Below are positions 42,625-51,416 of a stretch of 57,254 nucleotides of DNA, piece by piece. This DNA is from an uncultured Phascolarctobacterium sp. (GTDB taxonomy: Bacteria; Bacillota; Negativicutes; Acidaminococcales; Acidaminococcaceae). The stretch's first letter is position 1; each line of letters opens with the position of its first letter. The notes under the pieces are model-generated. The model saw nothing but the letters and a program-made list of their open reading frames with translations. It made no database searches and had not been told where the DNA came from. The stretch is from positions 1-57,254 of the forward strand of contig CAUDEF010000012.1 of the NCBI GenBank assembly GCA_958448515.1, given 5' to 3'. The position numbers were made by a program, and so were the translations under genes.

Positions 42625-43152
42625 ATGATATTTCTGATTATTAAAATTTTAGTGGCCTTGATGATACTGGGAGCTGTGGTTGTTGGTCTTTACATTGCTC
42701 ATCAGGGTGATGCTCTGCTGCGTTTTAAAGTTAAAGAAAGAACCGAAGCGGTTTTGGACGAAGCTGACGATAAAACTGCCTGTTTTTCTGTGGAAGTGCC
42801 TTTTGATAATATTGGCAAACAGGAAGGTACTATTATTGATGCATATATGAGAATTTATCTGCCTCAGGAGCAGTATAATGATGTTTTGCTGCGCGGCAAG
42901 GTTAATCTTAAAAATGTTCTGCGCGAGGATGATTATTTTGAAGCACTGCTGGTACCTGCCGGAACTGCCAATACATTAGTTCTGCGTTTTGAGGCTTATG
43001 CTAAAAATGGCAAAACTATTAAAGAAGCTCTGGCGAATATTCCTGATGTAGATGTTGCATTATTTGCTGATTGCCGCGGCAGAGGAGCTTTATATACCAA
43101 AAAAGAAATTTTCACTTTAACTGCAGTTGAAATGAGAAAATTATTGCAATAA
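42625..43152 (+). CDS. Single-pass membrane protein, unknown function
   Basis: Unrecognised protein of 175 aa. Residues 2-25 form one membrane anchor (FLIIKILVALMILGAVVVGLYIA); the rest is a soluble alpha/beta domain rich in strand-like patterns (CFSVEVPFDNIGKQEGTIIDAYMRI, TLVLRFEAYAKNG). No catalytic motif seen. It starts 12 nt after the CofE-like gene and ends at a terminator, so the three genes probably form one operon and may act together. Confidence 0.7.
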   Translation: MIFLIIKILVALMILGAVVVGLYIAHQGDALLRFKVKERTEAVLDEADDKTACFSVEVPFDNIGKQEGTIIDAYMRIYLPQEQYNDVLLRGKVNLKNVLREDDYFEALLVPAGTANTLVLRFEAYAKNGKTIKEALANIPDVDVALFADCRGRGALYTKKEIFTLTAVEMRKLLQ

Positions 43153-43191
43153 AAAATCCCCTTCTTAATTTTAAGAAGGGGATTTTTGTTT
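43151..43191. terminator. Bidirectional terminator
   Basis: Perfect stem AAAAATCCCCTTCTTA/TAAGAAGGGGATTTTT between convergent genes. Confidence 0.92.
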
Positions 43192-43992
43192 TTATAATTC
43201 CGGAATATCGCCTACACCGTTTAAGATAATATTAGGTCTGTAGGAAAATCCTTTAATATTTTCTACCGTACTTACACCGCTTAAAACAAGAGCTGTCATA
43301 AGACCGCTTTCCATGCCTGCTACAATGTCAGTATCCATACGGTCACCAATCATTGCTGCTTCACCGGAGTGAACATCCAAAAGGCTGAGACCTGTACGCA
43401 TCATTAATGGATTTGGCTTGCCTACATAATATGCCTGTTTGCCTGTAGCCAGTTCAATGGGAGCTACAAGTGCTCTGCAGGCCGGGATGATACCAAAGTC
43501 TGACGGACCGGTAAGATCAGAGTTTGTGGCAATAAGACGAGCGCCGTTATTTATCAGGCTGACTGCCTTAATGATATTATTATAATTGTAAGAATTTGTT
43601 TCACCTACAATTACGTAATCAGGGTTAACATCATTCATGGTAATGCCTGCATCGTATAATGCGTTAACAAGGCCGGGAGCACCTATAACATAGGCACTGC
43701 ATCCGGGTGCCTGATATTTTAAGAATTTTGCTGTAGCGAGAGCGCTTGTATAAAAATGGCTTTCGTCAACATGCAAACCCATGCGTGCAAGTTTTTGCTG
43801 CAGTTCTTTGGGACTGCGTTCGCTGGAGTTAGTAAGGAAAAGAAATTTTTTATCTTCTTTATATAACCATTCTACAAATTCTTTAACACCGGGCAATAAA
43901 CGATTGCCATGATAGATAACACCATCCATATCGCAGATGAAGCCTTTTTTGCTTCTTAATTCAGTTAATAATTCCTGTGTATGTTCCTGCAT
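43192..43992 (-). CDS. HAD-IIA family phosphatase (NagD/AraL-like)
   Basis: Sugar-phosphate phosphatase of the HAD superfamily, NagD type (266 aa). Motif I is ICDMDGVIYHG near residue 19, motif II LTNSSERSP near residue 54, motif III Lys in GKPNPLMM near residue 190 and motif IV MIGDRMDTDI near residue 215. Monocistronic. Related enzymes act on nucleoside monophosphates, glycerol phosphate or sugar phosphates; this one is unassigned. Confidence 0.92.
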   Translation of the reverse strand: MQEHTQELLTELRSKKGFICDMDGVIYHGNRLLPGVKEFVEWLYKEDKKFLFLTNSSERSPKELQQKLARMGLHVDESHFYTSALATAKFLKYQAPGCSAYVIGAPGLVNALYDAGITMNDVNPDYVIVGETNSYNYNNIIKAVSLINNGARLIATNSDLTGPSDFGIIPACRALVAPIELATGKQAYYVGKPNPLMMRTGLSLLDVHSGEAAMIGDRMDTDIVAGMESGLMTALVLSGVSTVENIKGFSYRPNIILNGVGDIPEL

Positions 43993-44123
43993 ACTTGTTC
44001 TCCTTCTATATCTTTGATTTCTGGTTTTATTATGTTATAAAATGTGGAGTTTGACAAGATGTTTTACGGCGATTACATAACGAAAAAAGTTAAATCTTTG
44101 TAAAGTTTGTTTTAATTTTTACA

Positions 44124-44152
44124 TTGACATGAAAAAAATAAAATGATAAAAT
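44124..44152 (+). promoter_or_regulatory. carD upstream promoter (P1)
   Basis: TTGACA (44124-44129) and TAAAAT (44147-44152) with 17-nt spacing; the first of two tandem promoters. Confidence 0.7.
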
Positions 44153-44160
44153 ATAAAATT

Positions 44161-44190
44161 TTGACAATCAAGGTTATGGAATGCTAGAAT
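44161..44190 (+). promoter_or_regulatory. carD downstream promoter (P2)
   Basis: TTGACA (44161-44166) and TAGAAT (44185-44190) preceded by TGC, with 18-nt spacing; 35 nt before the carD start. Tandem promoters suggest strong or dual control. Confidence 0.65.
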
Positions 44191-44225
44191 ATTAAGTAAT
44201 AAGAATAGTTTTAGGAGGTGTAGAT

Positions 44226-44708
44226 ATGTTTGCGGCAGGCGATCGAGTTGTTTATCCTCTTCATGGAGGAGCTATTATAACAAGCATCGAGCAGCGTACT
44301 GAAAATGGTGAGGCAAAAGATTATTTTGTTTTGAAGATGTTGTTTGACAATATGGTTATTTCTGTACCGGTGTGCAGTGCAGAAAAGGTTGGGTTACGTT
44401 TTATTGTAGATGACAACGAACTGGTCAAGGTTGCTGACGTATTACATGGAACACCGGACCTGAAAGCTGTAAAAAGTATTTCGTGGAACAGAAGGTTTCA
44501 TATCTATATGGATAAAATAAAAAGCGGCAGTATTCTGGAAGTGGCTGAGGTTTTTAAAACATTGTCGCTTTTAGAAAAAGATAAGAAAATTTCTGTAGGT
44601 GAGCGCAGACTGCTGCACAGCACAAAGCAGATATTGCAAAGTGAAATTATGCTTATAAAAAATATTAATGCCCAGCAGGCAGATTTGTGGCTGAAAAAAT
44701 GCTGCTGA
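44226..44708 (+). CDS. carD: CarD-family transcriptional regulator
   Basis: RNA-polymerase-interacting factor (160 aa). The N-terminal RID domain (residues 1-60: MFAAGDRVVYPLHGGAIITSIE, YFVLKMLFDNMVISVPVCSAEKVGLR) binds the polymerase beta subunit; the C-terminal helical domain (SWNRRFHIYMDKIKSGSILEVAEV, LLHSTKQILQSEI) stabilises open complexes at rRNA and housekeeping promoters. Stands alone between two tandem promoters and a terminator, just ahead of yacL, a frequent neighbour in Firmicutes. Confidence 0.94.
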   Translation: MFAAGDRVVYPLHGGAIITSIEQRTENGEAKDYFVLKMLFDNMVISVPVCSAEKVGLRFIVDDNELVKVADVLHGTPDLKAVKSISWNRRFHIYMDKIKSGSILEVAEVFKTLSLLEKDKKISVGERRLLHSTKQILQSEIMLIKNINAQQADLWLKKCC

Positions 44709-44728
44709 CCAGATAACCGACTAAATGT

Positions 44729-44771
44729 AAAAATGACTGTACCATTACAATTATGATACAGTCATTTTTCT
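44729..44771 (+). terminator. Terminator after carD
   Basis: Stem AAAAATGACTGTA/TACAGTCATTTTT with a 15-nt loop. Confidence 0.85.
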
Positions 44772-44838
44772 TTTGATGAATATTACATTTTAGTTACAAA
44801 TTTAGAACATTTAAGACATAATTATTAATATGTGTTAC

Positions 44839-44867
44839 TTGTTTTTTAATATAGTTAGATGTATCAT
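44839..44867 (+). promoter_or_regulatory. Promoter for yacL-ispD operon
   Basis: TTGTTT (44839-44844) and TATCAT (44862-44867) with 17-nt spacing, 52 nt before the start codon. Confidence 0.6.
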
Positions 44868-44919
44868 ATACACTAGGTAAGAGTTTATTTTACTAAAATT
44901 TTAAGAAAGGAGGAGTAAT

Positions 44920-46068
44920 ATGCTGAGAAGAATCTTTAACCTGATAATTATTATGATTTTTATTGTAACCGGACTCATACTTACAGAGTATTTTCTGCCT
45001 TATTTATCACAAGTTTTGGGTTATGATCTTCATGGAAATGGTTTGTTTGGTATTGCTATGGCCAATATTATTTCCGGAATCATGGGCATTTTCGTGTTTG
45101 GCTGGCTGGGGCTTGTGCTGGCTCCGTTTATAATCAACTATGTGCTCAGTTATTCCGAAAAACTTGCTGTTGTCCTTTCCAGAATACCTACCAGTGATAT
45201 TCTGGTTATGGTATTTGGCATAGGTATTGGTCTTATCATTGCTAATCTGATTGGTGCACCTTTTTCACATTTGCCTATAATCGGACCGTATATACCGATT
45301 ATTTTCAGCCTTATTCTTGCCGTAGTAGGTGCCAAGGTTGCCTTGCGTAAGCATAATGATATTGTGGGCTTTTTTGTAAGAATGCCTAATATCAAAGGCA
45401 TGAAAGGCACTGAAAAAGCTGAAGACATTGTTAAAGCAGGTCCTTTAGGCGACAGACTTTACAGCAGCAATAAACTGCTTGATACAAGTGTCATTATTGA
45501 CGGCAGAGTAATGGATATTATGGCTGCCGGATTTATTGACGGCAAACTGGTAGTACCTAATTTTGTTCTGGAAGAACTGCAGAAGCTTTCTGATTCCTCT
45601 GACAGTTTGAAAAGAGCCAAAGGCCGCAGAGGACTTGACTGGGTACATGACCTGCAGCAGTGCTACGGCAGCAGAATTCTGATTGTCGATGATGATTATG
45701 AAGATTTGACTGAGGTTGATGCCAAGCTTGTCAGACTGGCTAAACAGGCTGATGCTGCTATTATCACCAATGACTTTAATTTGAACAAGGTTGCTGAGAT
45801 ACAGGGTGTTTCTGTTTTAAATATCAATGAACTGGCCAATGCCATAAAGCCTGTAGTTATATCAGGTGAAGAAATGACTGTCTTTCTGGTTAAGGAAGGC
45901 AAGGAACCAGGTCAGGCAGTAGCTTATTTGGACGACGGTACTATGATTGTTGTTGAAAATGGACGTAAGTTTGTTGGCAGTAATGCTGATATAGTAGTAA
46001 CTTCCGTATTGCAGACAGCTGCCGGAAGAATGATTTTTGCCAAAATAAAGGTATATGCGGAGGGATAA
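44920..46068 (+). CDS. yacL: PIN/TRAM domain membrane protein (YacL)
   Basis: Membrane-bound predicted RNase (382 aa). Four membrane segments lie in residues 1-145, then a PIN nuclease domain (KLLDTSVIIDGRVMDIMAAGF near residue 186, VPNFVLEELQKLSDSSD, TNDFNLNKVAEIQGV with acidic metal ligands) and a C-terminal TRAM RNA-binding domain (KPVVISGEEMTVFLVKEG). Ribosome site GGAGGAG. Starts the conserved yacL-ispD-ispF-gltX-cysS block. Cellular RNA target unknown. Confidence 0.94.
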   Translation: MLRRIFNLIIIMIFIVTGLILTEYFLPYLSQVLGYDLHGNGLFGIAMANIISGIMGIFVFGWLGLVLAPFIINYVLSYSEKLAVVLSRIPTSDILVMVFGIGIGLIIANLIGAPFSHLPIIGPYIPIIFSLILAVVGAKVALRKHNDIVGFFVRMPNIKGMKGTEKAEDIVKAGPLGDRLYSSNKLLDTSVIIDGRVMDIMAAGFIDGKLVVPNFVLEELQKLSDSSDSLKRAKGRRGLDWVHDLQQCYGSRILIVDDDYEDLTEVDAKLVRLAKQADAAIITNDFNLNKVAEIQGVSVLNINELANAIKPVVISGEEMTVFLVKEGKEPGQAVAYLDDGTMIVVENGRKFVGSNADIVVTSVLQTAAGRMIFAKIKVYAEG

Positions 46069-46070
46069 TT

Positions 46071-46784
46071 TTGGATAATTTAATTGCTGTTATTCCTGCC
46101 GCAGGTGCCGGAAAAAGACTGGGACTTGGTATCAATAAGGCTTTTGCTCCGGTTGCTGGCGTGCCGCTGATAGTGCACTGCCTGAAAATGATTGCTGATA
46201 CGGGGCTTGTTTCCAGGGCAATAGTTGTGCTGGCAGTGGCAGAGGTTGAAGACGGTACAAAGCTGCTGCAGCGATATCAGGATGAATATTTTGCCAGCTT
46301 GCCTTTTTGTGTTGTTGCCGGCGGTAAAGAAAGACAGGATTCTGTCTATAATGCCTTAAAAACAATTACAGAAACTGACGGTTATGTGGCTGTTCATGAT
46401 GGGGCAAGGCCATTTGCCGGGTATGATGTATTTTATGATACTCTTGCTCTGGCTAAGATTCATGGCGCAGCTATTGCGGCTGTTCCGGTAAAAGATACTA
46501 TTAAAGTTGTTAATGAAAATATGGAAGTTATAAATACTCCTGTCCGCAGCAGTCTTGTTGCAGTACAGACACCGCAGATTTTTGAAATTCAGCTGCTGAA
46601 AAAAGCGTATGATTATTTAGCACAGCATCCTGCACAGGTAACTGATGATGCTTCTGTAGTAGAATTGTTCGGCGCAAAAGTTGCAGCTGCAAAAGGTCGT
46701 TATGAAAATATAAAGGTAACGACACCGGAGGATTTAATATTTGCAGAAAATTTATTAAAACAACTGGGAGATAAGAATGAATAA
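46071..46784 (+). CDS. ispD: 2-C-methyl-D-erythritol 4-phosphate cytidylyltransferase
   Basis: Third enzyme of the non-mevalonate isoprenoid pathway (237 aa): transfers CMP to methylerythritol phosphate. CTP-binding signature IPAAGAGKRLGLGINKAF at the N-terminus and VHDGARPF near residue 106. Starts with TTG, 6 nt after GGAGGG and 2 nt after the yacL stop. Overlaps ispF by 8 nt. Confidence 0.96.
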   Translation: MDNLIAVIPAAGAGKRLGLGINKAFAPVAGVPLIVHCLKMIADTGLVSRAIVVLAVAEVEDGTKLLQRYQDEYFASLPFCVVAGGKERQDSVYNALKTITETDGYVAVHDGARPFAGYDVFYDTLALAKIHGAAIAAVPVKDTIKVVNENMEVINTPVRSSLVAVQTPQIFEIQLLKKAYDYLAQHPAQVTDDASVVELFGAKVAAAKGRYENIKVTTPEDLIFAENLLKQLGDKNE

Positions 46785-47262
46785 TATGCAATTTAGAGTT
46801 GGCAGTGGATTTGATGTACACAGATTTGCGGAAAATCGCAAATTAATTTTGTGTGGTATTGAGGTTCCTTACGAAAAGGGTTTGTTAGGACACAGTGATG
46901 CTGACGTTGCTTTGCACGCCTTGATGGATGCATTGCTTGGAGCTGCAGCTCTTGGTGATATTGGCAGACATTTTCCTGATACCGATGAAAGATTTAAAGG
47001 TGCAGACAGTGCTGTTTTAACAAAATATGTAGCGGTATTGCTGGCTGAGAAAAATTGGCAGATTAACAATGTAGATGTAACAATTATTGCTCAGCAGCCT
47101 AAGCTTGCTGCATTTATTCCGCAGATGTGCGCAAGAGTTGCAGAAATTTTGGCTATTGATATTGACCGCGTAAATGTTAAAGCAACTACTACTGAAAAGC
47201 TTGGCTTTACAGGCCGTGGAGAAGGTATTGCGGCAGAGGCTGCAGTAAGTTTGATAAAATAG
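46777..47262 (+). CDS. ispF: 2-C-methyl-D-erythritol 2,4-cyclodiphosphate synthase
   Basis: Forms MEcPP, later in the same isoprenoid pathway (161 aa). Metal ligands occur in GSGFDVHRFAENR near residue 8 and LLGHSDADVALHALMDALLG near residue 38; the substrate-binding AALGDIGRHFPDTD follows. The overlap with ispD keeps the pathway pair co-translated. Confidence 0.97.
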   Translation: MNNMQFRVGSGFDVHRFAENRKLILCGIEVPYEKGLLGHSDADVALHALMDALLGAAALGDIGRHFPDTDERFKGADSAVLTKYVAVLLAEKNWQINNVDVTIIAQQPKLAAFIPQMCARVAEILAIDIDRVNVKATTTEKLGFTGRGEGIAAEAAVSLIK

Positions 47263-47321
47263 GCAAAATGTTGCAGTTATGATATAATAGTTAAATATAA
47301 AAAATCTTGGAGGGATTTATA

Positions 47322-48794
47322 ATGTGTGATGAAGTTAGAGTAAGATTTGCACCTAGTCCGACTGGACCGTTCCATATCGGCGGTGCTCGTTCTGCTTTAT
47401 TTAACTGGTTATTTGCCCGCAAAATGGGTGGTAAATTAATTTTAAGAATTGAAGATACCGATTTGGAACGCTCCAGCCGTGAATCTGAAGAAAATATTAA
47501 AGCTGCTTTAAAATGGCTTGGTATGGACTGGGATGAAGGTATCGATGTAGGCGGTGAGCATGGTCCGTATCGCCAGACTGAAAGACTTGACATTTATAAA
47601 AAATATACTGATAAATTGCTGGCAGAAGGAAAAGCTTATTACTGCTACTGCACTGACGAAGAACTGGAAGAAGAACGTCAGGCTCTCATTAAAGAAGGTA
47701 AAATGCCTCGTTACATGGGCAAATGCCGTAATTTAACTCCGGAACAAATTGCTGCTTATGAAGCAGAAGGCCGCAAACCGACTGTACGTTTCCGTGTGCC
47801 GGCAGATCAGCAGATTTTAGTTCGCGACATGGTACGTGGTGATGTCGTATTTGATTCCAATAATATTGGTGACTTTGTTATTGTAAAATCTGATGGTATT
47901 CCTACATATAACTATGCAGTTGTTATTGATGATGCTTCCATGCATATCAGTCATGTTATCCGTGCAGAAGAACATCTTTCCAACACTCCGCGTCAATGCC
48001 TGATTTATGATGCACTTGGATTTGAAAAACCTGTATTTGGACATATTTCTCTTATTTTAGGCAAAGACCATACTAAAATGAGTAAACGCCATGGTGCAAC
48101 ATCTGTTGACCAATATCGTCAGTTAGGCTATCTGCCTGAAGGTATCGTAAACTTCCTGGCACTTTTGGGCTGGGCTCCTAACAGCGAACAGGAAATCTTC
48201 AGTATTGAAGAACTTATTAAAGAATTCTCCATGGATCGTGTTGCTAAAAATCCGGCAGTTTTTGATATTGATAAATTAAACTGGATTAATCAGCACTATA
48301 TGCGTCAGCTTGATGCAGATGCTTTCTTTGAAGCAGCTAAACCGCATATGATTGCGGCTGGTTATATGACTGGCGAAGAAGATGCTGAAAAAACTGCATG
48401 GCTGAAAAAAGTTGTGGCTACTGCTAAAGATCATGTTGCTTTTGCAGCACAGATTCCTGCTAATGTTGAAATGTATTTTAATGACGAATTTGGTTTTGAA
48501 AATGATGAAGCTGAGGCTGTACTGAAAGCAGAAACAGTTCCTGCGGTAATTAATATGCTGCTGGAAGAGCTTCCTAAACTGGAAGTTTTGGATGGTGCTT
48601 CTGTTAAGGCTCTCTTTAAAACTATTCAAAAAACAACAAAACTTAAAGGCAAGGATGTATTTATGCCTATCCGTGTTGCTTTGACCGGCAATCAGCATGG
48701 TCCGGAGCTGGCAGAAATGATTCCTCTTTTAGGTATTGAACGCAGCGAAGCTCGTATTAAAGCAAGTCTTGCGAAAGCAGGCGTTTCTCTGTAA
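47322..48794 (+). CDS. gltX: Glutamyl-tRNA synthetase
   Basis: Class I aminoacyl-tRNA synthetase charging tRNA-Glu (490 aa). The HIGH-type motif is FAPSPTGPFHIGGARSALF near residue 7 and the KMSKS motif is KMSKRHGATSV near residue 250. GGAGGG precedes the ATG at 47322; the longer in-frame TTG is not needed. Conserved order with ispF and cysS. Confidence 0.97.
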   Translation: MCDEVRVRFAPSPTGPFHIGGARSALFNWLFARKMGGKLILRIEDTDLERSSRESEENIKAALKWLGMDWDEGIDVGGEHGPYRQTERLDIYKKYTDKLLAEGKAYYCYCTDEELEEERQALIKEGKMPRYMGKCRNLTPEQIAAYEAEGRKPTVRFRVPADQQILVRDMVRGDVVFDSNNIGDFVIVKSDGIPTYNYAVVIDDASMHISHVIRAEEHLSNTPRQCLIYDALGFEKPVFGHISLILGKDHTKMSKRHGATSVDQYRQLGYLPEGIVNFLALLGWAPNSEQEIFSIEELIKEFSMDRVAKNPAVFDIDKLNWINQHYMRQLDADAFFEAAKPHMIAAGYMTGEEDAEKTAWLKKVVATAKDHVAFAAQIPANVEMYFNDEFGFENDEAEAVLKAETVPAVINMLLEELPKLEVLDGASVKALFKTIQKTTKLKGKDVFMPIRVALTGNQHGPELAEMIPLLGIERSEARIKASLAKAGVSL

Positions 48795-48806
48795 AGGAGT
48801 ATAATT

Positions 48807-50249
48807 ATGACAATTAAAGTTTATAATACCCTGACTAAACGTAAAGAAGATTTTGTACCTATGCAGGAAGGCAAAGCAAGCATTTATGTCTGCGGCGTTA
48901 CTCCGTATAATCATCCTCATGTAGGTAATGCCCGTCCTTTTGTTACCTGGGACGTTATTCATCGCTTTCTGGAACATGAAGGCTATGATGTAACTCATGT
49001 ACAGAACTTTACTGATGTTGATGATAAAATTATTAATTCTGCCAATAAAGAGGGCGTACAGTGGTTTGACATCTGCAACAGATACATTGATTCTTACTTT
49101 GAAGTAATGGATAAACTTAATGTAAGACGTGTACATGTATATCCAAGAGTATCTGAACATATTGAAGATATTATTGCCACAGTTCAGAGCCTGATTGACC
49201 GCGGTTATGCTTATGTGGTAGACGGAGATGTTTACTACAGCGTAGAAAAATTTGAGCATTATGGAGAACTGTCCGGCAGAAATCTTGAAGATATGATGGC
49301 TGGCGCTCGTGTTGATGTAGATGACAGAAAGAAAAATCCTATGGACTTTGCTCTCTGGAAAGCTGCAAAACCTGGCGAACCTTCCTGGACAAGCCCATGG
49401 GGCGAAGGCAGGCCTGGCTGGCATATTGAATGCTCTACCATGAGCATGAAATATCTTGGCGAAAGCTTTGATTTCCATGGCGGCGGCAGTGACCTTATTT
49501 TCCCGCATCATGAAAACGAAATTGCTCAGTCTGAAGGCTGCACCGGTGTACATCCTTTTGTGCATTACTGGCTGCATAATGGCTTTATTACTGTTAATGA
49601 AGAAAAAATGTCCAAATCATTGGGCAACTTCTTCATGGTAATTGATATCTTAAAACATTATGATCCGGAAACATTGCGTTTCTTCATTGTATCTACTCAT
49701 TACCGCAGTCCGCTGGATTTCAGCGATGCTCGTCTGACCGAAGCTCAAAAGAGCCTGGCACGTTTGCGTACTGCTAAGGAAAATCTTACTGCACTGCAGT
49801 CCATGATTACTGCCGGTGCTACTGAAGAGAGCATGGCATTGCGCAAAAAGGCAGTTGAGCTGCGCGATGAATTTATGGAAGCTATGCGTGATGATTTCAA
49901 TACAGCGCTGGCTATCAGCCATATGTTTGCTTTGGGCAAAGAAATAAATATTTACCATAAATCTATTGTGGATAATGGCATTAAACCTGATGGCAAACTT
50001 TTAGATATTCTTGCAGGCGCATTTGCTGAGATGTGCTCCATTATTGGTGTACTGGAGAAAGCTGAACCTGCTGTACAGGCTGATGATAATAACAAAGAAG
50101 CTGAACTGGTAGAAATGATTATTGCTATGCGTCAGGAAGCAAGAGCTGCCAAAAATTATGCACTGGCAGATAATCTGAGAAATCAGCTGACTGCTTTGGG
50201 CATTGTTTTGGAAGATACTCCTCAGGGAGTAAAATGGAAAAAACAATGA
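48807..50249 (+). CDS. cysS: Cysteinyl-tRNA synthetase
   Basis: Class I synthetase for tRNA-Cys (480 aa). The zinc site begins with YVCGVTPY near residue 28; HIGH-type motif NHPHVGNARPF; zinc ligands WHIECSTM and HHENEIAQSE; KMSKSLGN near residue 267. 12 nt after gltX; the serine acetyltransferase gene cysE found between these genes in Bacillus is missing. Its last 16 nt overlap mrnC. Confidence 0.97.
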   Translation: MTIKVYNTLTKRKEDFVPMQEGKASIYVCGVTPYNHPHVGNARPFVTWDVIHRFLEHEGYDVTHVQNFTDVDDKIINSANKEGVQWFDICNRYIDSYFEVMDKLNVRRVHVYPRVSEHIEDIIATVQSLIDRGYAYVVDGDVYYSVEKFEHYGELSGRNLEDMMAGARVDVDDRKKNPMDFALWKAAKPGEPSWTSPWGEGRPGWHIECSTMSMKYLGESFDFHGGGSDLIFPHHENEIAQSEGCTGVHPFVHYWLHNGFITVNEEKMSKSLGNFFMVIDILKHYDPETLRFFIVSTHYRSPLDFSDARLTEAQKSLARLRTAKENLTALQSMITAGATEESMALRKKAVELRDEFMEAMRDDFNTALAISHMFALGKEINIYHKSIVDNGIKPDGKLLDILAGAFAEMCSIIGVLEKAEPAVQADDNNKEAELVEMIIAMRQEARAAKNYALADNLRNQLTALGIVLEDTPQGVKWKKQ

Positions 50250-50704
50250 GGTTTGAACAATATAAATTATTAAAACAAAATGCGCTGGCTGCTTGTGAAG
50301 CAGCCGGCGTAAAATTTCCTGAGCCTAATCAGATGAATCCTATTGTTTTGGCATATATTGGTGATGTTGTTTTCTCCATGTATGTAAGATTAAGACTGGT
50401 ACCTGTTTCCAGTAAAGTAAGAGTTATTCACGATTTGGGTTCAAAAATGGTTTCTGCTGTTTGCCAGTGTCAGGCAATGCAGGAAATAGAGTCACTGCTT
50501 ACTGAGGAAGAAAAGGCAGTCTTCAAAAGGGGAAGAAATGCCAAGTCCAGTGTACCAAAAAGTGCATCTGTACATGAATACAGAATGGCTACAGCTTTTG
50601 AGGCACTGATGGGCTGGTTGTTTTTAGCAGAAAAAGAAGAAAGACTGGAAGAACTTTTGGAAAAGTCTTTTATTATTATTAAAAATATGCTTGAAGAAAA
50701 GTGA
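50234..50704 (+). CDS. mrnC: Mini-ribonuclease III
   Basis: Dimeric RNase III-type nuclease without an RNA-binding domain that matures 23S rRNA ends (156 aa). The catalytic segment is PIVLAYIGDVVFSMYVRLRL near residue 36, with metal-ligand acids. AGGGAG is 5 nt before the ATG at 50234; an ATG at 50246 would create an ATGA overlap but lacks spacing. Usual position after cysS. Confidence 0.95.
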   Translation: MEKTMRFEQYKLLKQNALAACEAAGVKFPEPNQMNPIVLAYIGDVVFSMYVRLRLVPVSSKVRVIHDLGSKMVSAVCQCQAMQEIESLLTEEEKAVFKRGRNAKSSVPKSASVHEYRMATAFEALMGWLFLAEKEERLEELLEKSFIIIKNMLEEK

Positions 50705-50712
50705 GGTGCGAT

Positions 50713-51408
50713 ATGGAAGTAAAGTTGCTTCGTCATACTCCGGAACCGGAGAAAACTGTAGCTATGAGTGCGCGTTTATGTTATTCTCCCATAGGTGCAG
50801 CTGAGCTGGAAGAAAAAATCAGTGATGAGCAGGCTGCCAAACTGGTGCGTAAGCTGGTAAGCATGGGACATTTTTCTACTTTGGAGCATGTAACTTTTAC
50901 TTTTGCCATTGAAGGAGTATCCAGAGTTTTAACACATCAGCTGGTAAGACACCGTATTGCTTCTTATTCACAGCAGTCTCAAAGATATGTTAAAGAGCAT
51001 AATTTTGAAACTATAGTTCCTCCTTCTATTGCAGCTAAGCCGGAAGCTAAGGCAAAGTTTGATAAATTAATGACTGATATTCAGAATTTGTATAATGAAT
51101 TTACAGATATGGGAATTTTGGCAGAAGACGCGCGTTACGTACTTCCCAATGCTGCGGAAACTAAAATCGTGTGCACTTTCAATGTTCGTTCTCTGATGAA
51201 CTTTTTCAGTCTGCGCTGCTGCACTCGTGCGCAGTGGGAAATAAGAATGCTGGCAGAAAAAATGTTGGCTGAGTGTAAGAAAGTAGCCCCTGTTTTGTTT
51301 GAAAATGCAGGTCCTACATGTGTAAGTGAAGGTGTATGCCACGAGGGTGAAATGTCCTGTGGCAGGCTTCAGGCTATTTTAGCCAAAAAAGCTGTCGCTG
51401 AGAAATAG
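50713..51408 (+). CDS. thyX: Flavin-dependent thymidylate synthase
   Basis: Makes dTMP from dUMP using FAD and methylene-tetrahydrofolate (231 aa). The ThyX motif RHR-x7-S-x3-R appears as VRHRIASYSQQSQRY near residue 80, with the FAD-binding FSTLEHVTFTFAIEG before it. GAGGTG is 5 nt before the ATG at 50713. It sits between mrnC and rlmB, where Bacillus has no thyX, consistent with the absence of a thyA gene in this window. Confidence 0.95.
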   Translation: MEVKLLRHTPEPEKTVAMSARLCYSPIGAAELEEKISDEQAAKLVRKLVSMGHFSTLEHVTFTFAIEGVSRVLTHQLVRHRIASYSQQSQRYVKEHNFETIVPPSIAAKPEAKAKFDKLMTDIQNLYNEFTDMGILAEDARYVLPNAAETKIVCTFNVRSLMNFFSLRCCTRAQWEIRMLAEKMLAECKKVAPVLFENAGPTCVSEGVCHEGEMSCGRLQAILAKKAVAEK

Positions 51409-51416
51409 GAGGATTT

